From CAVSSX01 sp963730735 (GTDB lineage: Bacteria > Actinomycetota > Acidimicrobiia > Acidimicrobiales > RAAP-2), in assembly GCA_963730735.1 (NCBI GenBank), contig CAVSSX010000007.1, forward strand, positions 1,302,001 through 1,366,000: 64,000 bases of DNA. The letters are read 5' to 3'. Below the pieces are notes generated by a model. The model was not told where the DNA came from and ran no database searches. It saw only the letters and a list, made by a program, of their open reading frames with translations. The position numbers and the translations under genes were made by a program. This document shows positions 21,756 to 32,028 of the stretch, piece after piece; the stretch's first letter is position 1; every line of letters begins with the position of its first letter.

Positions 21756-22448
21756 TCAGCCCTTGGCGGCGGCCGTGGGGGACACGTAGCCCGACAACCG
21801 GCCACCCCCGCCATGCACGTCGGCCGCCAGCTGGTTGTGGCCGGTCTCGACCACGCTGAACCCCGTCCTGGAGCCGTCGCCGTTGACCACGTCGGGGCCC
21901 TGGTCGCCGGCGGTCGTCCCGGTGACGACAGCGACGTGGTCGGCCACCAGTTGTCGCACCTGGAGGCCGTAGACGGCGACGTCGCCCGGCTTGGGCACGT
22001 AGTGCGAGGCGACCGGATGCCAGGTGCCGTGGGCGACGCCCCACAGATAGAAGCTGGCCGACGCAGAGTTGAGGTCGCCGGGGTGGAGCCGGTAGACGAC
22101 CAGCGCACCGGCCTTGCGCCACACCCAGGCGGCGAAGTCGGCGCACCATTGTTCACGTCGATTGTCGTTGCCGCAGTTCGCCTTCCCGGCGTGCCAGAAG
22201 GCGCTGTAGCGGTTGCAGTAGGTGTCGGCGGGGGCGGTGGTGTAACCGAGCTGCGATCGGGCCACCGTCACGATCCGGTCGGCCAGGGTGGTCCGGGCGG
22301 GCGTCGGGCGGTCGAGCGCGGCCACGGTGAGCGCAATGATCCCGAGGAGGGCGACCGCCGCCACCAGGCCGGCGACCAGCCGGCGATGGGCCTGGGCCGG
22401 CGAGGGGCCACGGACGGCGGGAGCGGAGGGGTGATCGGTGCTCGGCAT
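21756..22448 (-). CDS. Membrane-anchored CHAP-domain amidase/peptidase
   Basis: ATG 22448 starts a 230-residue protein with one N-terminal membrane helix (LVAGLVAAVALLGIIALTVA). Then comes a CHAP/NlpC-like domain: VTVARSQLGYTT, a Cys-rich stretch YCNRYSAFWHAGKANCG, the catalytic-Cys segment EQWCADFAAWVWRKAG, and PKPGDVAVYG followed by ADHVAVVTG with the catalytic His. Such enzymes cleave peptidoglycan peptide or amide bonds outside the cell. The reading frame is intact. It lies downstream of the lipoprotein gene on the same strand (32-bp gap). Stop TGA 21758-21756. Confidence 0.85.
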   Translation of the reverse strand: MPSTDHPSAPAVRGPSPAQAHRRLVAGLVAAVALLGIIALTVAALDRPTPARTTLADRIVTVARSQLGYTTAPADTYCNRYSAFWHAGKANCGNDNRREQWCADFAAWVWRKAGALVVYRLHPGDLNSASASFYLWGVAHGTWHPVASHYVPKPGDVAVYGLQVRQLVADHVAVVTGTTAGDQGPDVVNGDGSRTGFSVVETGHNQLAADVHGGGGRLSGYVSPTAAAKG

Positions 22449-22480
22449 CGAGGCGCGGTGTGGCGTGCGGGGGCGGCCCG

Positions 22481-23066
22481 CTAGCCGCCCTGTCCCGGCA
22501 GCGTGGACGGGGTGGCGGCGCCCGTCGTCGGGGTGGAGCCGGACGGCGGCAAGCTCCCGACCGTCCCCCCGGAACCCGACGACCCGGACCCCGACGACCC
22601 CGGAACCCGACCCCGAGTTCCCGCCGCCACCCGAGGAGGGCAGGCTGCCGACGGTGCCGCCCGAGTTCGACCCCGACCCGGGCGCCAGCGGCTGGGCCTG
22701 GTCGCCCTGGGGGCCGTTCGCTTCTTTGCACACAGCCTGAAGCGATGAAATGAGGTTCCCCTCGTCCACGCGGGCGGTTTCGGAGATATCGGTCATGAGG
22801 GCGTTCCAGTGCCCGTTATCGGAGTTGGCGGCGGCGGCGACGGGCAAGGCCCGGCGCAGCTCGTTGTAGGCCTGTTGGCGCAGGGACAGGGCCGACGCCA
22901 ACGTGGTGGCGTGCTCAGAGCGGTCGTAGAGGCGGACCGACTGGGCAACGTTGCCGCACGCTTGTCGGGCCAGCGCCAGGCCGTCCTGGCTCCCGCATCC
23001 GGCCAACACGATGGCCAGAGCGGCGACCGCCGCCAGCAGGGGGGCGGCGGTCGCTCGACGATGCAC
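22481..23066 (-). CDS. Secreted lipoprotein of unknown function
   Basis: GTG 23066 gives a lipoprotein signal peptide with hydrophobic core LLAAVAALAIVLAGC, so the lipobox is VLAGC. The mature part is helical (SLRQQAYNELRRALPVAAAA) and contains two further Cys. It ends in a Gly/Ser/Pro-rich tail with a frameshift near 22600, after which TAG 22483-22481 closes the frame. The start is separated from the upstream stop by a single base, so coupling with the 23068-23625 gene is likely. No catalytic motif is recognised. Adjacency to the CHAP amidase suggests an envelope role (inference). Confidence 0.72.
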
Positions 23067-23067
23067 G

Positions 23068-23625
23068 TCAGCCGAGCCAGCCGTCGGCTGATTCGAGGAG
23101 GTAACGGCTGACGCCGAGACAGCGGTCGAAGACGTCGCAGAGCAGTTCCTCGCCACCGAGCACCCGGGCCAGCGAGACCGGGTGCCGGGCGACGATGTTG
23201 AGCCGACGTTCGGGGCCGTCGGTCGCCGAGGCGAAGGAGTCGATGGCCGAAACCTCGAGCGGGAGCTCGATGCCGCCGATGCCGGCCAGGTCGATGTGCA
23301 GGCGGAGGAGGTCGGGCCCTTTGGGCAGCGGGGGGAGGGCCCAGGTGAAGGTCAGCGGGAAGTGGAACTCGTCGGGCGGGTCCTCGTCCTCGGCCAGCTC
23401 GACCACCACGTCCTCGAACGACAGGAGGACCCGGGGATCCACCTCGAGGGCCAGGTGCAGGTCGAGCGGGCCACCGCAGCCCTCCTCGGGGTGCAGGTCG
23501 ACCTCCCAGGCCTGGCGGAGCGAGTAGGTCTCGACGAAGTGCCGCTCGTCGTGGACGTGGAACCCGTGATCGACCGAGTGGTCTTTCAGATCGGCCACAT
23601 ATCCGGCCACGTCGATTGCCGCCAT
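23068..23625 (-). CDS. Conserved hypothetical protein, beta-rich
   Basis: This intact frame of 185 residues starts at ATG 23625 (MAAIDVAGYVADLKDHSVDH). It is acidic, with alternating strand-like segments (PLDLHLALEVDPRVLLSFED, LLRLHIDLAGIGGIELPLEV) and a C-terminal helix ending VSRYLLESADGWLG. It has no signal peptide, membrane helix or catalytic motif. It is the first gene of a three-gene run with the lipoprotein and the CHAP amidase. No function is assigned. Confidence 0.72.
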   Translation of the reverse strand: MAAIDVAGYVADLKDHSVDHGFHVHDERHFVETYSLRQAWEVDLHPEEGCGGPLDLHLALEVDPRVLLSFEDVVVELAEDEDPPDEFHFPLTFTWALPPLPKGPDLLRLHIDLAGIGGIELPLEVSAIDSFASATDGPERRLNIVARHPVSLARVLGGEELLCDVFDRCLGVSRYLLESADGWLG

Positions 23626-23714
23626 CAGGAAAACAGCCTAGCGGTGGCCCCGCCAGGGCGACCATCGGCGGCCACCGGCCGGGGCGAGCCCACCGGGTAG
23701 CGTCGGCACCCATC

Positions 23715-24545
23715 GTGCACCCCGCCCTCCGGCTCGGATTCGAGCTGCCGCCGATCACCGCGCCGGGTCGAGCCGACCACCCGTTGGCGGCCAGCACCGT
23801 CGAGGGCCTCGTGGCCGCCGCACGACGCTCGGGTCACGGTGCCGTCTGGTGCGCCGACGGCCCGGATGCCGTCGGGGACCCGTTGACCCTGGTCGCTGGC
23901 CTGTCGAGGTCGATCGACGACCTGTCGTTCGGGGCCATGGTCTCGCTTACGGGCGGACGAGAGGCCTCGGTGCTCGCTCGGGACGTCACAGCGCTCGACG
24001 CCGTGGTGCCCGGTCGCGCCCTCCTCCTCCTGCGATCGTCGCCACCCGGCGTCCGGCCGGACCGGTCGACGGCCGACCCCGTCGAGCCCTTCCGGCGCCT
24101 GTTGGAGGCGGCCGCCGTCTGCCGCGCCCTGTTCAGCGGCGAGCGCCAGACCTTCGAGGGTCGCTTCTACCGGCTCCACGAGGCGGTGAACCGACCCCCG
24201 CCCACCACGCCGCCGGGTCCGGCGATCGTCCTCGACCTGAGCGACCTGACCCTCCCCGTGACCGGTGACGACGCACCGGGGCCGTCCCTGGCCGGGGTGG
24301 ACGCCGTGGCCACCGGGGGTCCGGCGCACCGGATCTCCGCGCTGCGCTCCATGGTCGGCAACGACGAAGAGGGACCCACCGTGGTCTGGCGCGGGTCGCT
24401 AGCCGATACTGGCCGGTCGTCGCTCGGTCCGGCGGCGGCGGCGCTCGCCGCCGGCGCCGAGGGAATTCTGTGGCGCCGGACGTCGACGGATGACCCTGAA
24501 CGGGTGGCCGAGATTGGTACCGCCCTCGGTCGATTGCTCGGGTGA
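23715..24545 (+). CDS. Luciferase-like (LLM class) flavin-dependent oxidoreductase
   Basis: This is an intact frame of 276 residues from GTG 23715 (VHPALRLGFELPPITAPG). Features of the bacterial luciferase-like TIM barrel include VEGLVAAARRSGHGAVWCAD, GDPLTLVAGLSRSIDDLSFG, RDVTALDAVVPGRALL, FSGERQTFEGRFYRLHEA and a C-terminal AALAAGAEGILWRR. In actinobacteria many such proteins use F420 or FMN to oxidise small molecules; the cofactor and substrate are not shown here. The divergent gene 23625 is 89 bp away. The barrel looks short compared with typical members (about 300-340 aa). Confidence 0.72.
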   Translation: MHPALRLGFELPPITAPGRADHPLAASTVEGLVAAARRSGHGAVWCADGPDAVGDPLTLVAGLSRSIDDLSFGAMVSLTGGREASVLARDVTALDAVVPGRALLLLRSSPPGVRPDRSTADPVEPFRRLLEAAAVCRALFSGERQTFEGRFYRLHEAVNRPPPTTPPGPAIVLDLSDLTLPVTGDDAPGPSLAGVDAVATGGPAHRISALRSMVGNDEEGPTVVWRGSLADTGRSSLGPAAAALAAGAEGILWRRTSTDDPERVAEIGTALGRLLG

Positions 24546-24573
24546 GCCCCGATTCTTGATGCCGGCGAGACGA

Positions 24574-24981
24574 CTAGGCGGGCTGGGGCTGCATCACGAT
24601 CCGATCGGGGCGGATCGTGAACTTGAGACGGACCTCCCCGGGCCGGCGCATGGGGTACGAGTCGACGCCGAGGTACTTCTTGGCCAGGGCGTCGATGTGC
24701 TCGTCGGCCCCGTCGGCGGTGATGTCCACCACTTCGCCGTGCAGGGCGATCACGTTGTAGGGGTCGTCGGGGTCGACCACCGAGACGGCGACCTTGGGGT
24801 TACGGGCCATGTTGTTGGCCTTGACCCGTCCCTGGGCCGTGTTCACGACCAGGTTGTCGCCGTCGACGTCGATCCACAGCGGGGTGATCTGTGGCGACCC
24901 GTCCTTGGACAGGGTGGCCAGGCTGGCCAGCACCGGCCGGGCCAGCAGGGTGTGGGCCTCGTTGGTCAGGACATCGGACAT
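24574..24981 (-). CDS. PPOX-class F420-dependent oxidoreductase
   Basis: This intact 135-residue split-barrel flavoprotein starts at ATG 24981 (MSDVLTNEAHTLLARPVLAS). The pattern LATLSKDGSPQITPLWIDVD, then NTAQGRVKANNMARNPKVAV and VIALHGEVVDITADGADEHI, followed by YPMRRPGEVRLKFTIRPDRI, matches the F420-binding PPOX families of actinobacteria. The role is probably reduction of a small molecule in the cytoplasm using F420H2 (family knowledge). It is convergent with the LLM gene. Confidence 0.85.
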   Translation of the reverse strand: MSDVLTNEAHTLLARPVLASLATLSKDGSPQITPLWIDVDGDNLVVNTAQGRVKANNMARNPKVAVSVVDPDDPYNVIALHGEVVDITADGADEHIDALAKKYLGVDSYPMRRPGEVRLKFTIRPDRIVMQPQPA

Positions 24982-25154
24982 CTCATACCTCCATCGTCTC
25001 GAGCATCACCTGCGGCGCTCGCCCAGGGTCGCGGTGCCGGTAGCGGCCTCAGGTGGACCCTACCGGTCCCACCGGGCACCGAACCGCCGCCCGAGGCTGC
25101 TTGCGCTCCACTCGGGTCGCGCCCCATGCTGGCCCGGCACGAAAGGGAGGACCA

Positions 25155-26540
<1,386 letters not shown>

Positions 26541-26575
26541 CCGCCCCGCCCGGCACCGACGACCGCCCGGCCGGT

Positions 26576-27157
26576 TCAGTCAATGACGGGCGTCACGGTG
26601 GGCATGGCCAGGTCCGTGGGCCCGAGATGGGTCAGTACCGCCCGCACGGCCGGACCCGGATCCTCGGGGCGGGTGTGCCGGTAGAGCGGGCCCCCGCCGT
26701 CTCGGAGCAGCGAGCACGCCATCGCCATCCCGCGCGCCGAGATCGGCTGCGTGGTGGCCAGGATCGTCAGTAGCTCGTCGATCTCGGCCCGGCAGGCGAG
26801 GAGGCCGGGGCGATGCACCGGCACCCGGGGGTCGCGTGGCAGGGGAGGGGCGGCGGCCCGTTCGAGGAGTGTCTGCCACGACCGGGCGACGGAGCATCGC
26901 AGGGCCGGCGAGACCAGCAGGTGCGCCCGGGCGGCCAGCCAACTGCTTGACTCGGGTGGCCGACCGGCAGCAAGCCGCCGGTCGGCGGCGGCGGCGGCGA
27001 CTCGGGCGACGCCCCGGAACCACAGCCGGTTCCCCTTGGACTCGAGCTGCCCGCCGCTGATCAGCAGGACCGTCGTCGGTCGGTCGCGCAACCAACCGCC
27101 CCGGCGCCGGAGGCGCGACGGCTGCGGGGTGGGACGGATCGTCCTGCGAATGGTCAC
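26576..27157 (-). CDS. Hypothetical protein, Arg-rich N-terminus
   Basis: This intact frame of 193 residues starts at GTG 27157 (VTIRRTIRPTPQPSRLRRRG). The N-terminal 30 residues are strongly basic. The rest is largely helical (RSWQTLLERAAAPPLPRD, then AEIDELLTILATTQPISARG and GMAMACSLLRDGGG). No signal peptide, membrane span or known motif is seen. Stop TGA 26578-26576. It is divergent from the AraC-type regulator at 27210. No function is assigned; coding potential is supported mainly by the uninterrupted frame and the good fit between neighbours. Confidence 0.6.
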   Translation of the reverse strand: MTIRRTIRPTPQPSRLRRRGGWLRDRPTTVLLISGGQLESKGNRLWFRGVARVAAAAADRRLAAGRPPESSSWLAARAHLLVSPALRCSVARSWQTLLERAAAPPLPRDPRVPVHRPGLLACRAEIDELLTILATTQPISARGMAMACSLLRDGGGPLYRHTRPEDPGPAVRAVLTHLGPTDLAMPTVTPVID

Positions 27158-27209
27158 GCCCCCATCGTGAGCGTCGTGCGGCGGCCGGTAAACTGGCAAG
27201 ATTGACCGA

Positions 27210-28248
27210 GTGCGCGACGAAACTGCCAGCATCCTCGGACCGTCCGGCGGGCCATCGTCACCGTCGAGCAAGCGCCGCTCCCGTCCGGCCCATGACGTCG
27301 CCCTTGTCGTCTACGACGGCTTCACACCCTTCGAACTCGGCGTGGCGTGTGAAATCTTCGGGGACGACCGTTGGATTCCTCCGGGCGATCCCTGGTACCG
27401 CCTCTCCATCTGTGCGGGGTCGTCGTCACCGGTCACGGCCGACGGCGGTCTCCAGGTACTGGTGCCCCATGACCTCGAGCGGCTCGTCCATGCCGACACC
27501 GTCATCGTGGCCCCCACCTACCGGCCGGCGAGCGTCCCTGACGAAGTGTTCGAGGCGTTGCGTGCCGCCCATGCCCGGGGCAGCCGGATCCTCTCGCTGT
27601 GTGGCGGCGCGTTCGTCCTGGCTCGGGCCGGCCTGCTCGACGGGCGGCGTGCAGCCACCCATTGGACGGACTGCGACGAGCTGACACGGCAGTTCCCTAA
27701 GGTCTCGGTCGACGCCGACGTGCTCTTCGTCGACGAGGGCGACATCCTGACCGGGGCGGGCAGTGCCGCCAGCATCGACCTGTGCCTCCATGTCGTCCGC
27801 CAGGACTTCGGGAGCGACGTCGCCACCCGGCTGGCTCGCCAACTTGTCGTACCCCCCCAACCGCGACGGCGGACAGGCCCAGTACATCGAGCATCCGGTG
27901 CCCGACGTCGACCGGATGAGCTTGTTCACCGACACCGTCACGTGGGCGCAGGCACATCTCGACGAGCCGATGACCGTGGCCGAGTTGGCCGCCAGGTCGG
28001 CGATGAGTCCTCGGACGTTCGCCCGCCAATTCCGCTCGGTGACTGGCACCACGCCGCACCAATGGTTGTTGGTCCAACGGGTGCAGCACGCCCAACGGCT
28101 CCTCGAAGTCAGTGACCTGTCGATCGAGGCGGTCGCCGTCGCCAGCGGCTTCTCCACGGCGGGGAATCTCCGCAAGCACTTCGGCCGGGTCATCCAGACC
28201 AGTCCCCAGGCCTATCGTCGAGCGTTCCGGGAGCCGCGACCGGCCTGA
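27210..28248 (+). CDS. GlxA-type transcriptional regulator (DJ-1/PfpI + AraC)
   Basis: GTG 27210 starts a regulator with an N-terminal class-I glutamine-amidotransferase-like domain: DVALVVYDGFTPFELGVACE, nucleophile-elbow-like SLCGGAFVLARAGLLDGRRA and ATHW. This is followed by a C-terminal AraC helix-turn-helix pair: MTVAELAARSAMSPRTFARQ, then DLSIEAVAVASGFSTAGNLR and HFGRVIQTSPQAYRRAF. Such proteins (GlxA/FtrA group) bind DNA and respond to unknown small ligands. One frameshift lies in a run of seven C at about 27850-27857, where six C would restore the frame. A possible -10 (TAAACT) lies at 27189-27194. Its target genes are not evident. Confidence 0.87.
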
Positions 28249-28362
28249 TCCCCGCGGTCGCCCGTGGCGGTGGCGCGAAGTGGTACGCGGCGGGCACGAT
28301 GTCCTCGATGCCGTGGGGCGACCGCAGCGGTCGCTCCGACGATCGATCCCGGGAGGTCGAGC

Positions 28363-28659
28363 ATGGCCGAGGTGCTGAGCGAGGCGGAGGTGGGCGCCGC
28401 CCTGACCGAACGCCGACTGGACTGGGAGCTCGTTGACGGGGCACTGGTCAAGGAGGCCAAGCGGGGGGACTTCGCCGGCGCCCTCGACTACGTGAACCGG
28501 GTGGGGGCGCTGGCGGAGGCGGCCGACCACCACCCCGACATCGATCTGCGCTGGGACACGGTGACCCTGCGACTGGTGACCCACTCCGACGGGGGCATCA
28601 CCACCAAGGACGTGGAGCTGGCGACGGCCATCGACCGTCTGGACGACGGCGCGGCGTAG
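28363..28659 (+). CDS. phhB: 4a-hydroxytetrahydrobiopterin dehydratase (PCD/DCoH family)
   Basis: This intact 98-residue protein has a GGAGGT ribosome-binding site before ATG 28363. The family motif appears as ALAEAADHHPDIDLRWDTV (His-His dehydration residues and Asp), followed by RLVTHSDGGITTKDVELATA. The enzyme recycles the pterin cofactor of aromatic-amino-acid hydroxylases; many bacteria carry it without such a hydroxylase, and none is in this window, so another role (pterin or molybdopterin chemistry) is possible. Confidence 0.9.
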   Translation: MAEVLSEAEVGAALTERRLDWELVDGALVKEAKRGDFAGALDYVNRVGALAEAADHHPDIDLRWDTVTLRLVTHSDGGITTKDVELATAIDRLDDGAA

Positions 28660-28672
28660 CTGAGGGAGCCGC

Positions 28673-29442
28673 CTAGGCGGTGGTGGTCTCCACGAGGCGA
28701 TCGCGGCAAGCGGGCCACGGTGTCGTCGGCCACGCCGATGGCCCGTGCGTACCCCTCGATGGAACCGTGGCGCTCCCGGAGCCGGGCGAGGAGGTCGGCG
28801 ATGTTCGCCGGGTCGGCGGCGAACATGGCGTCGGCCGCCTCGATGGCGGCGCCTCGCTCGGGGTGGCGCTCGATGAGCTTGCGCCGGAGCCTCGCCATGG
28901 CTTCGGCACTCAGGGCGTAGTCGGCCAGGATCTCGTCGTCGGGCACCTCGAGCAGGGCCAGTAGGAGGGCGGCCAGCACGCCGGTGCGGTCCTTGCCGGC
29001 GGCGCAGTGGAACACCACTCCTCGGGGGCCGGCGTCGGCGATGACCTCGAACGCCCGGGCGATCTGGGGGGCGGCGTCACGGGTCATGTCGTGGTACTGG
29101 CGCGCCGAGCAGACCTGGGGCCACCGTAAAGTGCTCGGGGTCGGGGAGCTTGTCGAGGAACGGCAGGTGGTGGAAGTCGACCGGTACGACGTCCACGGCG
29201 AACCGGGCTTCGTCGACCTCGCCGGTCGTGCGCAGGTCCAACACCGTCCCGACGCCGAGCGAGGCCACGACCTGGAGATCGGTCGGGGAGAGGCGGGTCA
29301 GGCCGTCGGCCCGGAACACGAGGCGCCACCGCACCCGGCCGCCGTCGGCGGTCGGGTAGCCACCCAGGTCCCGGAAGTTGACGGCTTCGTCGAGCGGGAT
29401 GTGCCGCTGTCCCGTGAGGTCGTCGCCGAGTTCGGGGCTCAT
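28673..29442 (-). CDS. Tyrosine-protein phosphatase, PtpB-like
   Basis: This cysteine phosphatase of about 255 aa starts at ATG 29442 (MSPELGDDLTGQRHIPL). The N-terminus shows EAVNFRDLGGYPTADGGRVR, then FRADGLTRLSPTDLQVVASL and TVLDLRTTGEVDEARF. The P-loop is VVFHCAAGKDRTGVLAALL (HC-x5-R with the K-D pattern of the PtpB/SiwA group, which can act on phosphotyrosine, phosphoserine and phosphoinositides). Frameshifts occur near 29100 and 28705. Stop TAG 28675-28673. It is convergent with phhB. Confidence 0.87.
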
Positions 29443-29491
29443 CGCTGGCGAAGTGTAGCGACGGGCCCGCGCGACGAGCAGGTGAACCCGG

Positions 29492-30145
29492 TCAGCGGAC
29501 GGGGAGCTCCCAGAGGGGGAACCAGCGGGCGAGGTCGGTCTCGACGGGGAGGTCGCTCCCGAGGACCGCCCGGATGCGGAACTCGAGCTCGGTGTCCCGG
29601 TGCTCCCGGCCGTCGGGGGCGAACGGGTAGAAGGTGCCCCGCTTGTAGAGGTACACCAGATAGAGCGAGCGGACGTCGGCCGCCGCCCCGGGGCCGGGGA
29701 CGAAGCCGAACACCGAGCACAGGAGCTGGGGGCCCCAGCCGGCGTCGGTCAGCGTGGAGTTCACCAGGTGGGCCCGGGTGACCAGGCTCTCCATGTCCGG
29801 GTCGTCGAGCAGCAGCCAGCGGTAGCCGTAGGCGTCCTCGGCCTGGGAGAGCCCACCCACCTCGGCTGGGCTGGCCGGTGGCGTGGGGGCCCCGGCCGAG
29901 TCCTCGGTGTCCGGCGGGGCCGGGGTGGCCGGGTCGTCGGGCATGGCCAGGAGCTCGCCGATCTCGCGCTGGACGTCCTCGGGCGACTGGCCGGCGGGGG
30001 GCTTCCAGCAGACCCCGGCGTTGGTCGACGAGACCAACCCGGCCGCCGTCTGGAGGGTGATCGCCGCCGAGGGCAGCGAGAAGAGGGCGTCGAGGTTGGC
30101 CCGGACCGGCTTGGTCCGGCCGAGCAGGGTGTCGAGGAGTCCCAC
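29492..30145 (-). CDS. pspAB: PspA-associated protein PspAB
   Basis: This intact 217-residue protein (MGLLDTLLGRTKPVRANLDA) lies 19 bp downstream of htpX in the pspA-htpX set. The sequence pattern PSAAITLQTAAGLVSSTNAG, then YRWLLLDDPDMESLVTRAHL and LVYLYKRGTFYPFAP, is that of the actinobacterial PspAB family, defined by its constant link to pspA and htpX. Its biochemical role is not known; it is presumed to serve the envelope-stress response. A Pro/Ala-rich insert (about residues 70-95) separates the two conserved parts. Confidence 0.85.
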   Translation of the reverse strand: MGLLDTLLGRTKPVRANLDALFSLPSAAITLQTAAGLVSSTNAGVCWKPPAGQSPEDVQREIGELLAMPDDPATPAPPDTEDSAGAPTPPASPAEVGGLSQAEDAYGYRWLLLDDPDMESLVTRAHLVNSTLTDAGWGPQLLCSVFGFVPGPGAAADVRSLYLVYLYKRGTFYPFAPDGREHRDTELEFRIRAVLGSDLPVETDLARWFPLWELPVR

Positions 30146-30164
30146 GCCGGCGGGTCGGGCTGGC

Positions 30165-31094
30165 TCAGCCGGCGTGGCCGAGCTGGGACTCCAGCTGGGC
30201 CAGCTGGGCCAAGCGCGTCTCGAGCGGCGGGTGGGTGGAGAACAGCGTCGAGAGCGAGAACCCCTGGGTCTTGCCCTGGGCCAGGGCCGGGGTGAAGTAG
30301 AAGGCGTTGAAGGCCTCGGCCTTGCGCAGGTCGCGGGTGGGGATCCTCGACATCTCGCCGGTCACCTTCACGAGGGCCGACGCCAGCACCGAGGGTCGCC
30401 CGGTGAGCAGGGCGCCCGATCGGTCGGCGGCCAGCTCCCGGTAGCGCGAGAGCGCCCGGGTGAGCAGGAAGCTGATGGCGTAGACGACGATCGAGACCAC
30501 CATGATGCCGGCCTCGATGGCCGCCAGGTTCTGGCCGTTCTGGTCGTTGCGCCCGCCGCCGCCGAAGATCCCGGCGTAGAACATGGCCCGGGTGGTCAGG
30601 CCGGCGACCACTCCGAGACCGCTGGCGATGGTCATGACGGCCACGTCGCGGTGGGCCACGTGGGACAGCTCGTGGGCCAGCACCGCCTCGACCTCGGGCT
30701 CGTCGAGCCGGCGCAGCAGGCCGGTGGTGGCGCAGACCACCGCCGCCTTGGGGCTCCGGCCGGTGGCGAAGGCGTTCGGGATGTCGGTGTCGGCGATGGC
30801 CACCCGGGGCTTGGGCATGTCGGCCAGGGCGCAGAGCCGGTCGATGACCCCGTGGAGCTCCGGGGCCTGCTCCCGGGTCACCTCGTGGCCGCCCATGGAG
30901 AACAGGGCGATCTTGTCGGAGAACCAGTACTGGCAGAAGAGGAGGACGGCGGCGATGGCCACCACGAAGCCGAAGGCCAGGAACCGGGAGAGGACGAAGA
31001 TGAAGACCCCGTACAAGACGACCAGGAACAGGCCCGTCATGAACATCCGGGCGGTGAGGCCCCGGTCGCCGGGAATGTTCTTGGCGGTCGACAT
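30165..31094 (-). CDS. htpX: HtpX-family M48 zinc metalloprotease
   Basis: This intact 309-aa membrane protease has two N-terminal helices (TARMFMTGLFLVVLYGVFIF and LAFGFVVAIAAVLLFCQYWF) and the zinc motif VEAVLAHELSHVAHRDVAVM (HExxH). Two more hydrophobic segments follow, with the distal Glu region ELAADRSGALLTGRPS. HtpX degrades damaged membrane proteins with its active site facing the cytoplasm. Its ATG (31094) shares one base with the pspA stop (TGATG), so it is coupled to pspA. Confidence 0.93.
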   Translation of the reverse strand: MSTAKNIPGDRGLTARMFMTGLFLVVLYGVFIFVLSRFLAFGFVVAIAAVLLFCQYWFSDKIALFSMGGHEVTREQAPELHGVIDRLCALADMPKPRVAIADTDIPNAFATGRSPKAAVVCATTGLLRRLDEPEVEAVLAHELSHVAHRDVAVMTIASGLGVVAGLTTRAMFYAGIFGGGGRNDQNGQNLAAIEAGIMVVSIVVYAISFLLTRALSRYRELAADRSGALLTGRPSVLASALVKVTGEMSRIPTRDLRKAEAFNAFYFTPALAQGKTQGFSLSTLFSTHPPLETRLAQLAQLESQLGHAG

Positions 31095-31927
31095 CAGTTG
31101 GCGCTCTCCCCGGCGGGCTCGGCCTTCTCGGCCGCCGCCGGCGTGATGACCTCGGCGTCGGTGGCCTCGTCCTCGGCGGCGGCGGCGCCCAGGGCGCCAG
31201 CCGGTGCTGCGCCGCCGGTCGGCGTGCCCCCGGCCAGCTCGGCCTTCATGGCCGCCAGCTCGCTGTCGACCTGCGACGTGGCGCTGACCTTGTCCAGCTG
31301 GGCCTGGATGTCGTCGACCGGGGTGCTCAGGTCGGTGAGGGCCCCCGACTGGAGGAGCTCGTCCATCGCCCCGGCCCGGGCCTGCATGCCGGCGATCTTG
31401 TCCTGGGCCCGCTGCATGGCGCTGCCGGCGTCGCCCATCGACTCGGAGATGCCCGAGACCGCCTCGCCCACCTTGGTCTGCGCCTCGGCGGCGGTGTAGC
31501 TGGCCTTGAGCGTCTCCTTCTTGGTCCGGAACTGCTCGATCTGGGTCTGGAGGCGCTGGGAGGTGGCGATCAGCTTCTCCTCCTGCTCGCTCACCTGGTC
31601 GTGCTGGGTCTTGAGGTCGGCCAGCTGCTCGGCCAGGGCGGCCCGGCGCGACAGGGCCTCACGGGCCAGGTCCTCGTTGTTCTGCGAGAGGGCGGCCTTG
31701 GCCTGGTCCTGCAGCTTGTCGGCCTGCTTCTGCAGCTGGGCCGCCTGCAGCTCGATGCGCTTCCGGGCGGTGGCCACGTCGGCCACGCTGCGGCGGACCT
31801 TCTGGAGGCTCTCGAGCTGCTTCTCGTAGGAGAGGTCGAGCGTCTCGCGGGGGTCCTCGGCCTTGTCCAGCAGCTTGTTGGTCTTGGCCTGGAAGATGGC
31901 CGTGACCCGCTTGAACGTGCCTGCCAA
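31094..31927 (-). CDS. pspA: PspA/IM30 family envelope-stress protein
   Basis: This intact 277-residue coiled-coil protein starts MAGTFKRVTAIFQAKTNKLL and has the amphipathic N-terminal helix and EDPRETLDLSYEKQLESLQK typical of PspA/Vipp1. A long heptad-rich helix set follows (QAAQLQKQADKLQDQAKAAL, then RAALAEQLADLKTQHDQVSE), and it ends in an Ala/Gly/Glu-rich tail (about residues 230-277) longer than in E. coli PspA. PspA assembles on the inner face of the membrane and protects it under stress (family knowledge). First gene of pspA-htpX-pspAB. Confidence 0.92.
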   Translation of the reverse strand: MAGTFKRVTAIFQAKTNKLLDKAEDPRETLDLSYEKQLESLQKVRRSVADVATARKRIELQAAQLQKQADKLQDQAKAALSQNNEDLAREALSRRAALAEQLADLKTQHDQVSEQEEKLIATSQRLQTQIEQFRTKKETLKASYTAAEAQTKVGEAVSGISESMGDAGSAMQRAQDKIAGMQARAGAMDELLQSGALTDLSTPVDDIQAQLDKVSATSQVDSELAAMKAELAGGTPTGGAAPAGALGAAAAEDEATDAEVITPAAAEKAEPAGESAN

Positions 31928-32028
31928 AGCTCTGCCCTCCTCGCGGCGGGCATTCCCGCCTCCCTAGGAGCATAAAGCCACCCAGGGGCCTGCGGGGCAC
32001 GGCCCGGCCGGGCGGTAGCGTGGCCGTG

